DNA from: Sclerodactyla briareus
Lineage: Eukaryota; Echinodermata; Holothuroidea; Dendrochirotida; Sclerodactylidae
Direction of reading: 5' to 3'
Length of the DNA stretch: 64,000 nt
Assembly: GCA_026419785.1 (NCBI GenBank)
Contig: JAODTK010005819.1
Span: forward strand, 167,522 to 231,521
Part shown: one piece after another, positions 47,166-58,889 of the stretch
How positions within the stretch are numbered: position 1 is the stretch's first letter
Layout: each line of letters begins with the position of its first letter
The notes under the pieces: generated by a model
Database searches by the model: none
What the model saw: the letters and a program-made list of their open reading frames with translations, nothing else
Told to the model about the DNA's origin: nothing
Program-made: the position numbers and the translations under genes

Positions 47166-47804
47166 GGCTCATGAAAAAAACCACGGGAAATTCCGAAACT
47201 TAGATATTATACTGCAGAATTTTGACAGATCGACATTGAACAAGCATAAATGGCGATTTTCTGTCTTGCTGTCAATGTCTCCAGAAATTCACTCAAGCCC
47301 TAATCTGAATTATAGCCATAGTGCATTTTTATTGACTGACTGCTCTTGTCGAAATGGGCTGTTAGCATCCAGTGCATCCTTTGAGATGTGAGGTACTACA
47401 CTATGGACGCTTGTCTATAAAGATGGTATGTTGATGTTCTTGAAATGCACTGAAAATAACTTTCAAAGTGATAACTGCTTTCTGGAAAGTTATTATTGTC
47501 CCAGAGTTTGCAAACTGTGGGAGGTGGGGATCAGGTGGAGTTATATACATGAGTTGTTTTGGGCCTTTATTTTGTTAGTTCTGGCACTGCTGTAATGCAC
47601 TTTGCATTTCCATGGCTATTGTTATGAGCTTTTCCGCAATGATGACTCCACTGTAAAACAGGTACGGGGCAACCCAAATTTTTGTATGGGAGAATATGCA
47701 ACATTACAATATACCCTGTTTGTGGGGGGATGATTCAACAACTAACTGCAATACATGCTTCTTTGAACCTGATACCATATATGTCTGCTAAAATGCCACT
47801 TGTA

Positions 47805-47945
47805 ATTGGACTCCTGTGGACTCGGCACAAGGACTCGGACTTGATCGGACTCGGATGTTGAGGCCCGCCGTCTTGGACTCGGGCTCGGCTGGTGAGGACT
47901 CGGTCCTGTACTCGGTCTCAGATTGGCTGGACGTCGACTCCACAC
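47805..47945. repeat. GGACTCGGACTC-type repeat, second patch
   Basis: Same motif and same orientation as 47010-47165. With the VDYIEPT blocks, this makes two parallel copies of a larger degraded duplication (46.6-47.2 and 47.8-48.5 kb), though the order of the parts differs. Confidence 0.6.
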
Positions 47946-48309
47946 TGGCTAAGAAGCTGCTAATATAGTCATGTGAGGTGATCCAGTTGGTTTTCATTCA
48001 CTGCTTTCAGACTCAGGGCGGGAACTCAGTCCCAACCTACTGTAGGTTGTTTGTCAGGTATGTTTTCACAGAAAACCTGAAAAAGTCATGAAATTTTGGA
48101 CAAAATGCCTTCAAATTATGTGAAAATCATGGAATTTGATTGGCCACGACAGACACGATAGAATTGATTAGCTATGGTGGCTTTCAATAGCTGTGGACGG
48201 GAATAAGTAAATGTTTCATAATGGAATTTGAAATTCCAACCAGGGAAAATATCTTGGATTTTTTCTCTTGGACGGATGGGAAACCTGTTTCCGTTCACCG
48301 GACAGTGTT

Positions 48310-48465
48310 TTTGATTGTTCGTTGGTTTTCAGTTCCTGCTGTAGACTACATCGAGCCTACAGACCCTACGGCAGTGCAGCAGTCTCCAGGGGAATATTCA
48401 AATTGGGAGGACTGGAATTTTAGCTCTTTTTTACAAAATCTCTTGGAATTCTTGGTTTGAATCCT
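48310..48465 (+). repeat. Exon-like repeated block, copy 2 (…VDYIEPT…)
   Basis: See 46670-46875. The shared protein frame (VDYIEPT) and the shared acceptor-like sequence are the reasons to keep it. No clear donor follows in either copy and no family is recognised. Confidence 0.4.
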
Positions 48466-48479
48466 TGGAACAGAAAGGG

Positions 48480-50559
48480 AATAATGCGTTGTGGAAAGCT
48501 TTGTAACCACTTCAGGAAATCTGCCACTGATCCAGCAAGTCTGGGAAGTCTGAGGAAAAATTATATAGCATAATATAAGTTAACCGGAGTTTTAATGAAG
48601 GCTATTGCTGTGATCTACCGTATATTGGCTTCAGGACAATTTCCGGATGATTCCTCTGACAAAGTCAGAGGAATGATGCGATCAAACCGTTGTTGTATAT
48701 ACATTTGTGTGTACTGTGATGCTGCCGTGTGAACACCATGGAAGTGATTTGACCCTGCCTGAATGGATTTTAGCTCATACTTGGTATAAGTGCAATTGTG
48801 AGTACATGAACCCTATTGATTTTGGGTTAGGTTGAAGGTCATATGAAGTCAACCGAGGTCAGAATGTCCTGAAATTTGTTAAACATCCGTCTTTCGGGGA
48901 GTGCAAGAGGAATCTTGTTGTTTTTGCTGTAGATTTGATTTGGGTCATTTTCAGAAGAAATGGGGAATTGTGAAATTGTTTAGGTCTACAATACTTGATC
49001 AGATCAGGATAAACTGCCGTTGGCTTTCTGTTGGGTGTAAATTTTGAGTCCATGACCCAAATTTGTTCCCACAATTTAATTTTTGGCACCAATGACTTCC
49101 AGTACATGTTGTATCGAGATGAATGTGGCAAATGTACAGTTCTGTCATAGTGAAATCTGGATGGTTTCAAGAAGTGGCTTTCACATGACTGTAGGGGTTT
49201 GATAATTTGCACATATTTCATGATTCCAAAAGTTTTTCCACATTCCAACAGAATTTGGAAAGGTGAAGACACAGACATGTTGAGTTCATCTGAGGTCAAG
49301 AGTTCGTGTAATTCCACTGCTTTTCCAACTTGTCATGGTTTGAAAGAAACTGAGTGTATTATACTACATTTGGTCCTGACAAAGTTTTTAGGTAATCAGA
49401 GGTCAAATTCACTGAATGCAAGTTCTCAATTTTTTCTCATTTACAAAAATTGGATTTGTTCTTCGGATCATGGAAGTTCTTTCGAAATGGCAGGACTTGA
49501 CATTTTCATTTTTTCACCCCTGATTGACCAGAAGTGGGGATTCTACAGTAACACTGGAAGTTTACCGCCTGCTGCAGTCTTATTAACACTGGTCTGGCAA
49601 CCCAGCCAGATACTGGTAGTGTGTAGGCTCTTAGGCTCCTCGTCTACTGTTTTTAAATTGGCTCTCTTTCATTCAGTACTGTACGTACATAACATATGTT
49701 CTACAACTTGTTCTGCCAGTACCTCTGATCTTATTGGTACCAAGAGGTGATGTGCCTGAATGACCTTATGACATTTTTAGAAAGCGTGTGTGAGTCTATT
49801 AAAAACGCCAATGCCGTAGTAGCCTAACACGTTCTGGGCCGCTAAGGAGAGAATCTCCCTTTGCAATCAAATGTTTGTGTGTCCTTTCCCATGATTATTG
49901 AAGGGCAAGTCCAGCAGTCCAGCCAAAAATATTTAAATGTTATATGAATGTGCATTGAAAATAATGCCAATCAAACTTGTTTCATGTTAATAGCATTTTT
50001 TTGTTTTAAAGTTACAAATTTTAAGATTATAACTATTAGTCACTGATAAAGTAGGCAATGTTGCAAATTGGCAAAGTTGATGGACGGTTTGCAATTGGAA
50101 ATGTGATGACGTCATATCTACCAACGTTGGAGAAAGAAAAGTTAAGAAATATGTCTCAACTTTTCCCTTAAATTGTAGGTATGAACTCATAAAAGCAGGT
50201 ACAGTTGGCCAAAAATCCCAAATTTTTGAAATTTGAAAGCCAGATCGTCCAACCCGAACATGCTATATTAACTAGGACAAATTGATATTTGAATGATATT
50301 TTTTTCTCTTTTAACGTTTACATCAAAAAGAGTATGAATTTGGCTGGCCTTTGACTTTGATTGACAGCAACCGCAATCAACACTCTGTGCATGCAGGTGT
50401 ACTCGAATGGCGAGTGAAAGTGATTGACGTTTACCCATCGACAGGGAGGAAAGTCCGAATCCAGAGGAGATGACCCACTAGAGGGTCATGCTATTGTCGC
50501 CAGAGAGCACCAGTTTGTAAGTATAGTTCTGTGAACTTGTCAGGCAATCTCCCTAAAAT
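48480..50559. other. Non-coding, AT-rich DNA
   Basis: Long frames overlap on both strands (49199-49750 plus, 48859-49317 minus). Neither has splice or family support, and the overlap argues for chance. Confidence 0.45.
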
Positions 50560-51395
50560 CTTTATCTCATCATTGGACTTATAGTGGTTGGCCACTCGAA
50601 ATCTCGCTAGCAGCATAGAGCCTATATAAAAAGTGAGTTGTTACCAATGTTCTTCTGATGGCATGAGTCTCTTCGACGAGTATTATCCATCTCCTATACT
50701 TATCCCGCTTCAAATTCTATCAAGGATCTAATGTCATAACCGACTTACTTATTTCCATCTCTGAGTACCTGAATTTTGGTGAGAATTTCCCTGATAACCT
50801 CTCATCACTGATACTAATTTCCATCCCAAGTACTTGACCCAGCTTGCGGTCCTCGATGAACCTGATTCTCACCACGAGTAGTATTCCCATATCTGAGTAC
50901 TTAAATTTTCAATGAAAATTTTCCTGATGACCTAATTCTCATCACTGAGTACTTATTCCGATCCCCGAGTATTTAAACCCCAGCTCGCAGTTTCTCAATG
51001 ACATAGTTCTCATCACTGAGTAATCATTCTATCCTCTGATACTTAAATCTTTTGGTGACCATTTTCCTGATGACCTAATTCTCATCACTGAGTACTTAAT
51101 TTCCATCCCCAAGTACTTGGACCCCAGCTTGCAGTTCCTCGATGACCTGATTCTCACCACCACCCAGAGTCCTTAGTCCCATATTGAGTACGTAATTTTT
51201 CAATGAAAATTTTCCTGATGACCTAATTCTCATCACTGAGTACTTATTCCGATCCCCGAGTATTTAAACCCCAGCTCGCAGTTTCTCAATGACATAGTTC
51301 TCATCACTGAGTAATCATTCTATCCTCTGAGTACTTAAATCTTTTGGTGACCATTTTCCTGATGACCTAATTCTCATCACTGAGTACGATTTATC
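50560..51395. repeat. Satellite: ~72 bp sub-units in a 291 bp higher-order unit
   Basis: CTCATCACTGAGTACTT-like words recur about every 72 bp. The stretches 50908-51095 and 51196-51385 are nearly identical with a 291 bp offset (for example CGATCCCCGAG at 50959 and 51250). Confidence 0.75.
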
Positions 51396-51404
51396 CCTGT
51401 AACA

Positions 51405-51696
51405 CTGGAGTGTCCAAAGAAATTATGGGTTCGGGGTGGTAGCCTCTGCCCCTGCTGTCGCTGCTGGAAACTTTAGCCGTTGGCTCTCCAACACTTTATC
51501 CATTTGACACGAAACTTGGTACCATGTCCGACTGTTAGATTTTGGATGACTCGACAGTGGGGTATTACCGGAAGTCTGCTGCCCTCTATTTTTGCAGTTT
51601 TACACAAAAAATACAGAGTTAATCTAATTTACACCAAACTCGGTAGGTGGGGTCCCGAACACATGGCGGTGATATCAAGGTCACCAGAGGCTCATG
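51405..51696 (-). mobile_element. Family-2 element, reversed copy, directly before family-1 copy C
   Basis: GGTAGCCTCTGCCCCTGCTG and CTGCTGGAAACTTTAGCCGT are the reversed right end. The body reads ATTTGACACGAAACTTGGTA and runs into TTTTTTGTCTCGCCTG of family-1 copy C. Confidence 0.4.
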
Positions 51697-53878
51697 TTTT
51701 TTGTCTCGCCTGAACTTTGTTCAAGCAGAGAGACATAGTGGTCACTTTGTTTGCGTGTGTGTCTGTCTTCTGTCTGTTTTGTCGGTCTGTCTGTCCGGAT
51801 GTGCAGGTTCGTAATCTCCTAAACCGTGAAAGCCATCACGCTGGGACCTCTTGTGGAGGTGCACGCGATGAGATTTTCCGATGTCATCCCCTTTCGACCG
51901 CAGACCATCCTCATTTGCATAAAGTTGCATATTTAACGAAAATTGGCCCGGAGCTTGTGTACAGATTCTCTTGATCGTAGATGCATTGGTTATGCCGTTC
52001 GGAGTATATAACAACTATGAGGAGTACACAATTGATTGATCCTGGAATGATATATGCTAATTAAGTAGTCTAACTTTGCATAATTTCTTGATCTTTTTGA
52101 AGGTTTGTTTGGAGTTCGGAGACGAACTTGGTGGTGATGGTGTATCTATAGTCCCGATAATTTTTTTACAGTAGGGACGAGGGCACGAAGGTCATTTAAT
52201 GTTACTAATCCGCATTCACCTAGTCCTATTTGCATAATTATGCATATTTTAAAGTTGGTTGAATCCTCATGAACCTTGTGGAGATGGTACACATTTGATC
52301 CGGAGAAATTTTAACAACAGTTACAGGTCGCCTTAATCATTTAATGTTAATAATTTGCATAAATTACGCAATTTTTTGAATTTTGTTAATGGCCAGTAAC
52401 AATTGGAATGAATGCAATTAGGGTGCTCGTAGAGATTTGTCATTGTAGTTTTTGGATTCAGTATCAAACACATCTACCGACAAGGTGAAAAGTTCAAAGG
52501 TCAAGTTTTACGAAAATGTGCTTATTTAGGAAGTTCAGGCTAAAGAAATACAACTGTCGAATTTGGATATGTGATAGTTCGCTGTCTGCTACATAGACAA
52601 CCACTCCCGCTTCGACTGACACCTGTCTTCAAGTTACACATAGGAGCCAAAGGTTGATTTTATCTACATTTTGGCGATAGCATAAGCATGTGTAACTGAT
52701 TACATAATTCTTTTGGGGCTTGGTGCATCAATTGAGGCAAGCATTTTTCATAAAAACTGTCATGTCCATCAAAGGTCATTCGAGTTAACATTTCGGCAAT
52801 CATTTCTAGTGACTGTGTGGTGATTATGGCTGAAATTTGGGACATGACTGCATAATACCAAGGGTACATTTTTCATATAAACTGTTATGTCATCAAAGGT
52901 CATTCAGGGTCACTTAAGGACCAAAAACTGTCAAAATAATAACATTTCCTGCAACCCTCCAGAGACTGTACGCTATACCTTTTTAAGAATGGTATATTCT
53001 TGGGGCACCCTAGCTGACAGCATGAATGGCTGCAACGCACTATTATCATAGCATGCTATCAATAACAAAATGTTGGCAGCGTTTACCTCATTTTCAACGG
53101 AACCCCTCAGCATGTTATTTCCATTCATCTAACTAGTATTCCTATCTGAAACAGACAGAAATTTCATCTATTGTCAAAACCTGACCTGCCTTTACCTTGA
53201 GGTTCCTCCTGCCTGTCTAACCCCTTCTGGGGCCCCTACACTGACCATATAAGTGTAAACAACTCAGTCATTTGTTTACTTACTCCCAGGCACTATTAAA
53301 TGAAGGGGGTCAGGTACACCTGCGCAGTAGCGCTGTTGTGTAATGGGGGGGCAGGGCTAGTCTTAAATGATCTTATGGGTGACCCTGAGGAATACAGACA
53401 AACCTAATTAGATAGGACTAGCCTCCACTATGAGCTCTGGTCTACCTTTAGTCTCGCCAAAAGTTAACATTGAATCAGGTCACCAGGGGTTATGCAGTGT
53501 GTATACTTGCTTGATTCCATGTTGAATGTTTGTTGAATGTTCGTTTGGTTCGATGAAATGTTTTAAGAGTGTGGTACAACATTGGTCCTGAGATAATTGA
53601 AGTGAGAAAATGGGTCAAAAGTTGATTATTGTCTAATTTGCAAATAATTTAACGCAATCTCGTCACATTTCCACAAAACTTATATGGTAGACATTGTCAA
53701 TAAGCATTCCTTACGGATTTGAAATTGGTCACTGATTAGTAAGGCGTTTCTGTCAAATGCTAATACCCAGAACTTAAAGCAACTCATTAAAATCCTTGTA
53801 ACTGTTTGCAAGGTGACTATTAGATGGAAAACACTGATCGCGTAACAGGCGGACAATGGGGGCTTTCGCCTGTTTTTA
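51697..53878 (+). mobile_element. Family-1 TIR element, copy C (~2.2 kb)
   Basis: It is co-linear with copy A from TTTTTTGTCTCGCCTGAACTTTG through the CAT...TTGCATAAATTACG blocks to GATCGCGTAACAGGCGGACAA. Many single-base gaps separate A from C. It is preceded directly by a reversed family-2 body and a satellite. Confidence 0.6.
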
Positions 53879-53995
53879 GATTTTTCTAATTTCATCGGAT
53901 TTGAACGAAACTACGTGGATGTGGACTGTTGTTAGTCCTAAACAACATGGATGTCATTTCAAGTCATTGGTGGTCGAATTGCATAATCCATGCCG

Positions 53996-55547
53996 TTTTT
54001 TAACTCGCCTGAATGAAATTCAGAAGAAACTTACGCGTTTGTGTTTGTGTGTGGTGCGTGTTTTTGTGGTCACCTCTTCTCGTTAGCATGATTTCTCACA
54101 ACCAGGAGGCCTATTATGACAAATTTTGTGTGTAGTCACCATGGTTGGGTGTACAACGGTCTGATAGATTTTGGGCAGCAAAGTCATAAATAAGTTGGGT
54201 AATTAGCTATTTTAAGTCATTCATTGTTGAAGCTCGTTAGCAAGATTACGCAGAAACCGATATGTGATACAGTGATGTATTTTGGATGTAGGGCCTGGAT
54301 GACAGGTAATTACAACGGCTTAGATTTTTTCCAGCCTAAATTGCTATTAAGTGTTCTAAGTTTGCATCTTCATGCGAATTTTCCCAAGTTTTTCGGATTT
54401 TTCACAAAACTTGTTGGATTTTTCCCATGGTCCCAACTAAATTTAAAAGTAAGTCGGGGGTCACTGGGTCATTTCATGACCCAGGTCATTTAATGTGTCG
54501 AATTGCAATTTTTCAATTTTGGAAAGTTCGTTGGATTTCCCAATATTTGCTAGAGTGTTGATCCACCTTTTAATTCCAGATCAAATTGAAAGGGTTACAG
54601 TCTGGCGCAGTAGAGGTCATTGTAGTTGCCTAATTTGAATAATATTTCAATTTCCCACTTGGTAGACATTTTGCCCAAAACTCGTAGGGATGGTCGTTAA
54701 CATTTCATGTATCTGATGTGTTTGATGTTAAGGAATTTGAATTCCATCATATAATAGCTCTGTTAGAATACAGCACTGAGAACGAGTAAACCATAGCAGG
54801 CTAGCTCGTTGGTGACAATTTACTGCATTGTTATAAGCTCATTGTAGGGCCTAATTTGCATAATGAATTCAAATTCCAACTTGGTGAGAATTGCGACCAA
54901 ACTGAGTAGGTATGGTTTGTTATTGAACATTTTCTGAATTGATGTGTTTGATGTTCATGAATTTGAGTGAATTCCATCATATAATTAGCTTCTGTTAGAA
55001 TAAAGCAACTGAGGAAAAGAGTAAACCATAGCTTCTGGGACAATTGTGCTGTTAAGCTGAGCTATGTTGTAGATTAGACACCAAAAAACTGTGTGGGGGA
55101 GACGGGGGATGGGTGGTGATGTGATTCTGCCCTGGCAGGGGGGGGGGGATGACATGTCCTGGCTGCTGAAAATATAAGGCAATGAATATGGAAGAAGAAA
55201 TGATTCTAAAAGCAAGACGCCCGGCGCTAGGGGATTTAGACATTCACGTTGGCTTGGGTCGAAGAATGTGTTGACTGAGTGATAAAACTTGGTTCAAATT
55301 TGGGTATTTATGGAGGAGAAGAGGGGGGGGGGGGGCATTGAAGAGCGGAAAAGCAAGTAAGGGACTTTTGTAAGAAGAGTCAAATTATTGGTTAGTTATT
55401 TTAGGAATTTTTATATGTGGAAAATATGTGCTGTTCGGTTGACCTGACGATGGTCTGCAGAACATAGTTGGTGGTGTATAGTGGAGTGAAGAATAGAACC
55501 CACCGATCGCGCTACCAGGCGCGACACTTTTGGGCGATCGCTTGTCT
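53996..55547 (+). mobile_element. Family-1 TIR element, shorter copy D (~1.55 kb)
   Basis: The left end is a degraded TTTTTAACTCGCCTGAATG and the right end is GATCGCGCTACCAGGCGCGACACTT. The interior shares TTTGCATAAT blocks with the other copies. It also contains an internal ~180 bp repeat about GAATTCCATCATATAAT (near 54745 and 54972), and G-runs at about 55140 and 55325. Confidence 0.5.
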
Positions 55548-55932
55548 AACTGGAGAATGTGGACTATCCTGAACAACAGGCAGAGAAGTTCACAGCACAG
55601 AGGTCAAAGTGCTGTCTCTAAAGAGGTCCATGAAGACCTTATGTGGGATATACACATCAGCAGTTTACCTGCTGCACCAGGTCTGTTAGTCATCGACTGC
55701 CATTGATTATGATAACAAGGTGGGCACTTCCAATATTATTAGTACTCGGATGAGTGCCAAATAAGTACTCGGTTTCATTGAATACTAAGACAAGTCCAAG
55801 TACTATTGGGCATGCAATACTGAGACTTTATAAGTACTGGCAGATGAGGTTAGAGCTCAATTAACTGAAAATTGTCCACAGTCCACATGGACACCCCCAG
55901 AAGGTTAGAAATTGAGGGTGGATTTTTTTTAT

Positions 55933-56262
55933 GTATACTTGCAGAGCAGAGGATCGATCCTATTCAATGCCCGGCAAGGGTGCGAACTGGATCTGCATCT
56001 TATTGTCAGCTGCGAATCCTTCACCAGGTAAGGCAATGCCTATTTGGGGTACTTCAAATGTGGGGATGGGGTTAGGGTAATAACACGCAGACGGGAACTT
56101 GCAAATGCCCCCCTCGTCGTGTGTCGCCTGGCCAATCGCTTGTGTGATGCGGGGCCCAGTGAGAGGCCACAGGTACCCATTTTAAAGTCTTTCCGACCGG
56201 GAATCGAACCCCAGTCCCAGGGTGGGAAGGCCGACGATACCAATAGGTGCCAACCAGACACC
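55933..56262 (-). mobile_element. tRNA-derived SINE, ~330 bp, minus strand
   Basis: The tRNA-like head on the minus strand (reverse of CCGGGAATCGAACCCCAGTC) lies at 56190-56262. The tail end (TATACTTGCAGAGCAGAGG on plus) is at 55935. A second full copy lies at 59935-60275. It sits just upstream of the first SLC15-like exon seen. Confidence 0.6.
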
Positions 56263-56430
56263 CAAGATGTATTAGGGCTGCGTAAATTGTTGACTGAGAC
56301 TTCTATGTCCGATCCGCCATCATTTGTGACATATGACCTGACTTCAGGCTCACAACAGTTCTGGCTTTCGGGGCGTGCCATTGTTGGTCCTCTGAATAAT
56401 TCACCGAGCTTGCGAGAGCCTCACATATTA

Positions 56431-56468
56431 TTTTTTTTTTTTTGTTTTTTTTTTTTTTTTTTTTTTTT

Positions 56469-56524
<56 letters not shown>

Positions 56525-56570
56525 TTTTTTTTTTTGTTTTTTTTTTTTTTTTTTTTTTTTGTTTTTTTTC
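56431..56570 (+). repeat. ~140 nt poly(T) tract directly before an SLC15-like exon
   Basis: An almost pure T run with isolated G residues ends in CAG at the exon start. It can serve as a very long polypyrimidine tract. It may also be a collapsed or mis-read homopolymer. Confidence 0.8.
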
Positions 56571-56572
56571 AG

Positions 56573-56760
56573 CATCAGTTTGCCAATATCCGTCTGTACT
56601 GCACAAGCCAACTCGGGACAGGACAGCGCCAAAGCCCCTCCGATAACCCTTGGGCCTTTCAACCGGGACTCGTACTTCATCCCGTCTTGGGGGCTACATC
56701 GCAGACACGATCGCCGGAAAGTTCAACACCATCTACGGGAGCGCCTCATCTATCTAGTTG
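56573..56760 (+). CDS. SLC15-like exon: end of TM1 and POT signature
   Basis: An acceptor AG at 56571-56572 follows a very long poly(T) tract, and the donor is TTG|GTGAGT. Frame 1 gives QFANIRLYCTSQLGTGQ, frame 2 gives DSAKAPPITLG and later DSYFIP, frame 3 gives LGGYIADTIAGKFNTIYGSA, and the last bases return to LIYLVG. Protein similarity runs through the whole exon in the right order, which shows that the breaks are small indels and not rearrangements. Confidence 0.8.
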
Positions 56761-57839
56761 GTGAGTAATGCACCTTATCGTTGCTTATTGGGATTTTTCA
56801 ATTACTTTTGAGAAATTTGAGGAATCTATGGACATCACAGGGGGAAGAGCCCTTGTGAAGCCACCCCTAGACCCTACGCAAGTAAATGTTGCATTTTTTT
56901 GAGCCCATGATAACAGGAAGACAAGAAGGCATTCACTCAGAAATGAATGAAGGATTGTGTTATATATTGTGAACAATTGTAGTTTCCCTATAGTTGTTGT
57001 ATAAGTTAATGTTTCACCTTGACTTTGTACTATAGGTGATCCTGGGTTCCCCTGTGATGTCAATACAAATTTCCGATAGCTGATGTGCCGTTATCGGATC
57101 ACTTGAATCAGCTTAACTCTGTGTGGGTGCTCAGCTGCCATAATGCAATAAATAGAAAAGTACTAAAAAACCAGTATGTATACATGACCATTGGACTGTA
57201 AACCACATATCCTTCACTTTACAAATAGTTCAATTGGGGTCATCAAAGGTTGAAATAGAAAAGTACTAAAAAATCCATCATTTTACATGACATTGGCCTT
57301 TAAACAAAATATCCTTTCACTTTACCCAATAGTTCAAGTTGGGGTAACAGAAGGTGAAAAGAAAGACTAAAAAAAATCCAGTCATGTTACATGACAATTG
57401 GCATTTATACAAAATATCTTTCACATTACCCAATAGTTCAATGGGAGCAAAAGGATTGAAATACTGAACATTCCTAACAATTTCTGAGCCTGTAATATGT
57501 GCTACATAATTGTCCATTTCGAAAGTGTATCATCCCAAGCTACAAGATTGTACTTCTCTGATTCAGACGTGAGCAGGCAGGGTCTTCCACTTATATACTA
57601 TGAGAATATTGTTCTAAATTCTTTCTTAGGTACGCCATTCTCCTACGATATCATTGAATTGAACAGAAAGGGCCTACCACCGTTAACGGAGGAAACTACG
57701 AGGCAAGCTTTTTGGCGGGCTTGTTCTTAGTAGCAGTTGGCACTGGTGGGATCAAGTCTAATGTTGGACCTCGGGGCACAAAAGGCTGGAGGAATTGGGA
57801 GAGGGCGCTATACGGTCCTTCTTCAACTGGTAGTATATG
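56573..57839 (+). CDS. SLC15/POT-family proton-coupled peptide or histidine transporter, two adjacent exons
   Basis: The first exon (56573-56760) ends in the POT signature GGYIADTIAGKF...TIYGSALIYLVG, which matches the PTR2 motif except at one position. It is preceded by NIRLYCTSQLG, the transmembrane-1 end of this family. The second exon (57630-57839) gives GTPFSYDIIELNRKG and PPLTEETTRQAF, then LAGLFLVAVGTGGIKSNVGP, the conserved TM4 segment, and reaches the FFNW junction. Phases agree (one base left, two bases entered). Members move di/tripeptides or histidine with protons across plasma or lysosomal membranes; the short TM1-TM2 spacing looks more like SLC15A3/A4-type than PepT1, with low confidence. 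The reading frame breaks at least three times in the first exon and two or three times in the second, so this is either noisy assembly or a pseudogene. Confidence 0.8.
57150..57460. repeat. ~104 bp tandem repeat, three copies, in an SLC15-like intron
   Basis: AAAAGTACTAAAAAA, then CATGACCATTGG and CACTTTACNNAATAGTTCAA recur at about 57158, 57262 and 57364. Confidence 0.7.
57630..57839 (+). CDS. SLC15-like exon: luminal loop and TM4 (VAVGTGGIKSN)
   Basis: The acceptor TTCTTAG ends at 57629 and the donor TG|GTAGTA is at 57839. The frame is open from GTPFSYDI to TTRQAF. A one-base slip in the TTTTGG run then gives LAGLFLVAVGTGGIKSNVGP, and a further slip gives GAQKAGGIGRGAIRSFFNW. GTGGIKxNV is diagnostic of the POT/SLC15 family, in which this helix lines the substrate path. 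Confidence 0.82.
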
Positions 57840-58019
57840 CTTGTGGGGTAGTGGTACCAGCAGCTTCATATTGATAAAGTTATTTTAATTAATTAAATTT
57901 GGAAAGATAGATAAACACACGGTGGTGAAGTGCAAGCAGACTATTAATGCTGTACCAAGGAACAGACAGACTTTTTGTTTCCTTGACAAAGGCAAAGGAA
58001 ATCTTATGTAGTCATGCCA

Positions 58020-58060
58020 GTGAGCCTGTGTGTATGTATGTATGTGTGTGTGTGTAGTAT
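58020..58060. repeat. (TG/TATG)n microsatellite
   Basis: TGTATGTATGTATG followed by (TG)n. Confidence 0.8.
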
Positions 58061-58139
58061 GTGACTCCCAGCTTGTAAACTCGAGGATAACTCCACCCCA
58101 CCTGTTAATGAACCCTATTGTTTTTGGGTCAGGTCTGAA

Positions 58140-58660
58140 GACTGTAAATAAATAGGTCCAGAATAGTTACTTTGATCAAGTTGAAATTTGGTATATAGCT
58201 TTCTTATGGGGAGTAAAGGAACCCTATGTTTTTGGTATAGGTTGGGTGTGAATTTTTGTCAAAATAGAAAATGTGTGAAAAACCGATATTTTGGTCAACT
58301 TTGGCTTGTAAACATGATAACGCGACCCCACCTGGAATAATAAAGCTCATACTTGGTATGTGTGTTCCCCATGATGTGTACATGAACCCTATTGCTTTTG
58401 AGTCAGGTCAAACGTTCATCTTAGGTCACCAGAGTTCAAAGTCTGAAAACCTTGTAAACACAATAGGTACAGAATGGTTTGTCAGATCAAGTTGAAATTT
58501 GGTATATAGCTTTCTTATGGCGAAGTATAGGAACCCTATTGCCTTCGGTTTAGGTCAGGTGAAAATTTGGTCAAAAATAAAAAATTCAAATTTGGTCCAA
58601 TGCTGGCTTATAAACACAATAACTCATCCCCACCTGGATAGATGTAGCAAATACCTTTTA
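58140..58660. repeat. Tandem repeat, ~310 bp unit, in an SLC15-like intron
   Basis: GTTGAAATTTGGTATATAGC followed by TTTCTTATGG occurs at about 58180 and 58490, each followed by GGAACCCTATTG-like, GGTCAGGT, TTGGTCAA and a CCCCACCTGGA block. Confidence 0.6.
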
Positions 58661-58670
58661 TTTTTTTTCA

Positions 58671-58700
58671 TAGCTCAAACCGGCTATGCCGGTTGAGCTA
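58671..58700. repeat. Near-perfect 13 bp hairpin
   Basis: TAGCTCAAACCGGC and GCCGGTTGAGCTA pair around a TAT loop with a single bulged A. It may be the end of a foldback element or a stem in the intron RNA. Confidence 0.5.
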
Positions 58701-58889
58701 TTGGAATCTGCATGTCACTATATCTATCTGTTCAATGTAACAACGACTGCCTTTTGTGCCCCCAAACAGTCATTCTGCTGATGGATGTTGACTAAACTGG
58801 GCCGAGGTTTAATTGACCCATGGGACAGTTTGACTTCTTGAAGGTCAAGGTTCGACGTTCTGAAGGTCATTAAAGGGGCATATGGTTTA

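Noticed and set aside
47000..47203. Asp/Ser-rich frame DSDSDSSLDDWDSDSG
   Set aside because: It results from the GGACTC-type short repeat and is open in several frames.
49199..49750. A 183-codon plus-strand frame, the longest not made of simple repeats
   Set aside because: Composition is not protein-like, a long minus-strand frame overlaps its 5' end, and no splice or family support is seen.
56044..56680. Frames of up to 200 codons with poly-Phe or poly-Lys
   Set aside because: They run through the poly(T) tract, which has no stops in any direction. They are not coding except where the SLC15-like exon begins at 56573.
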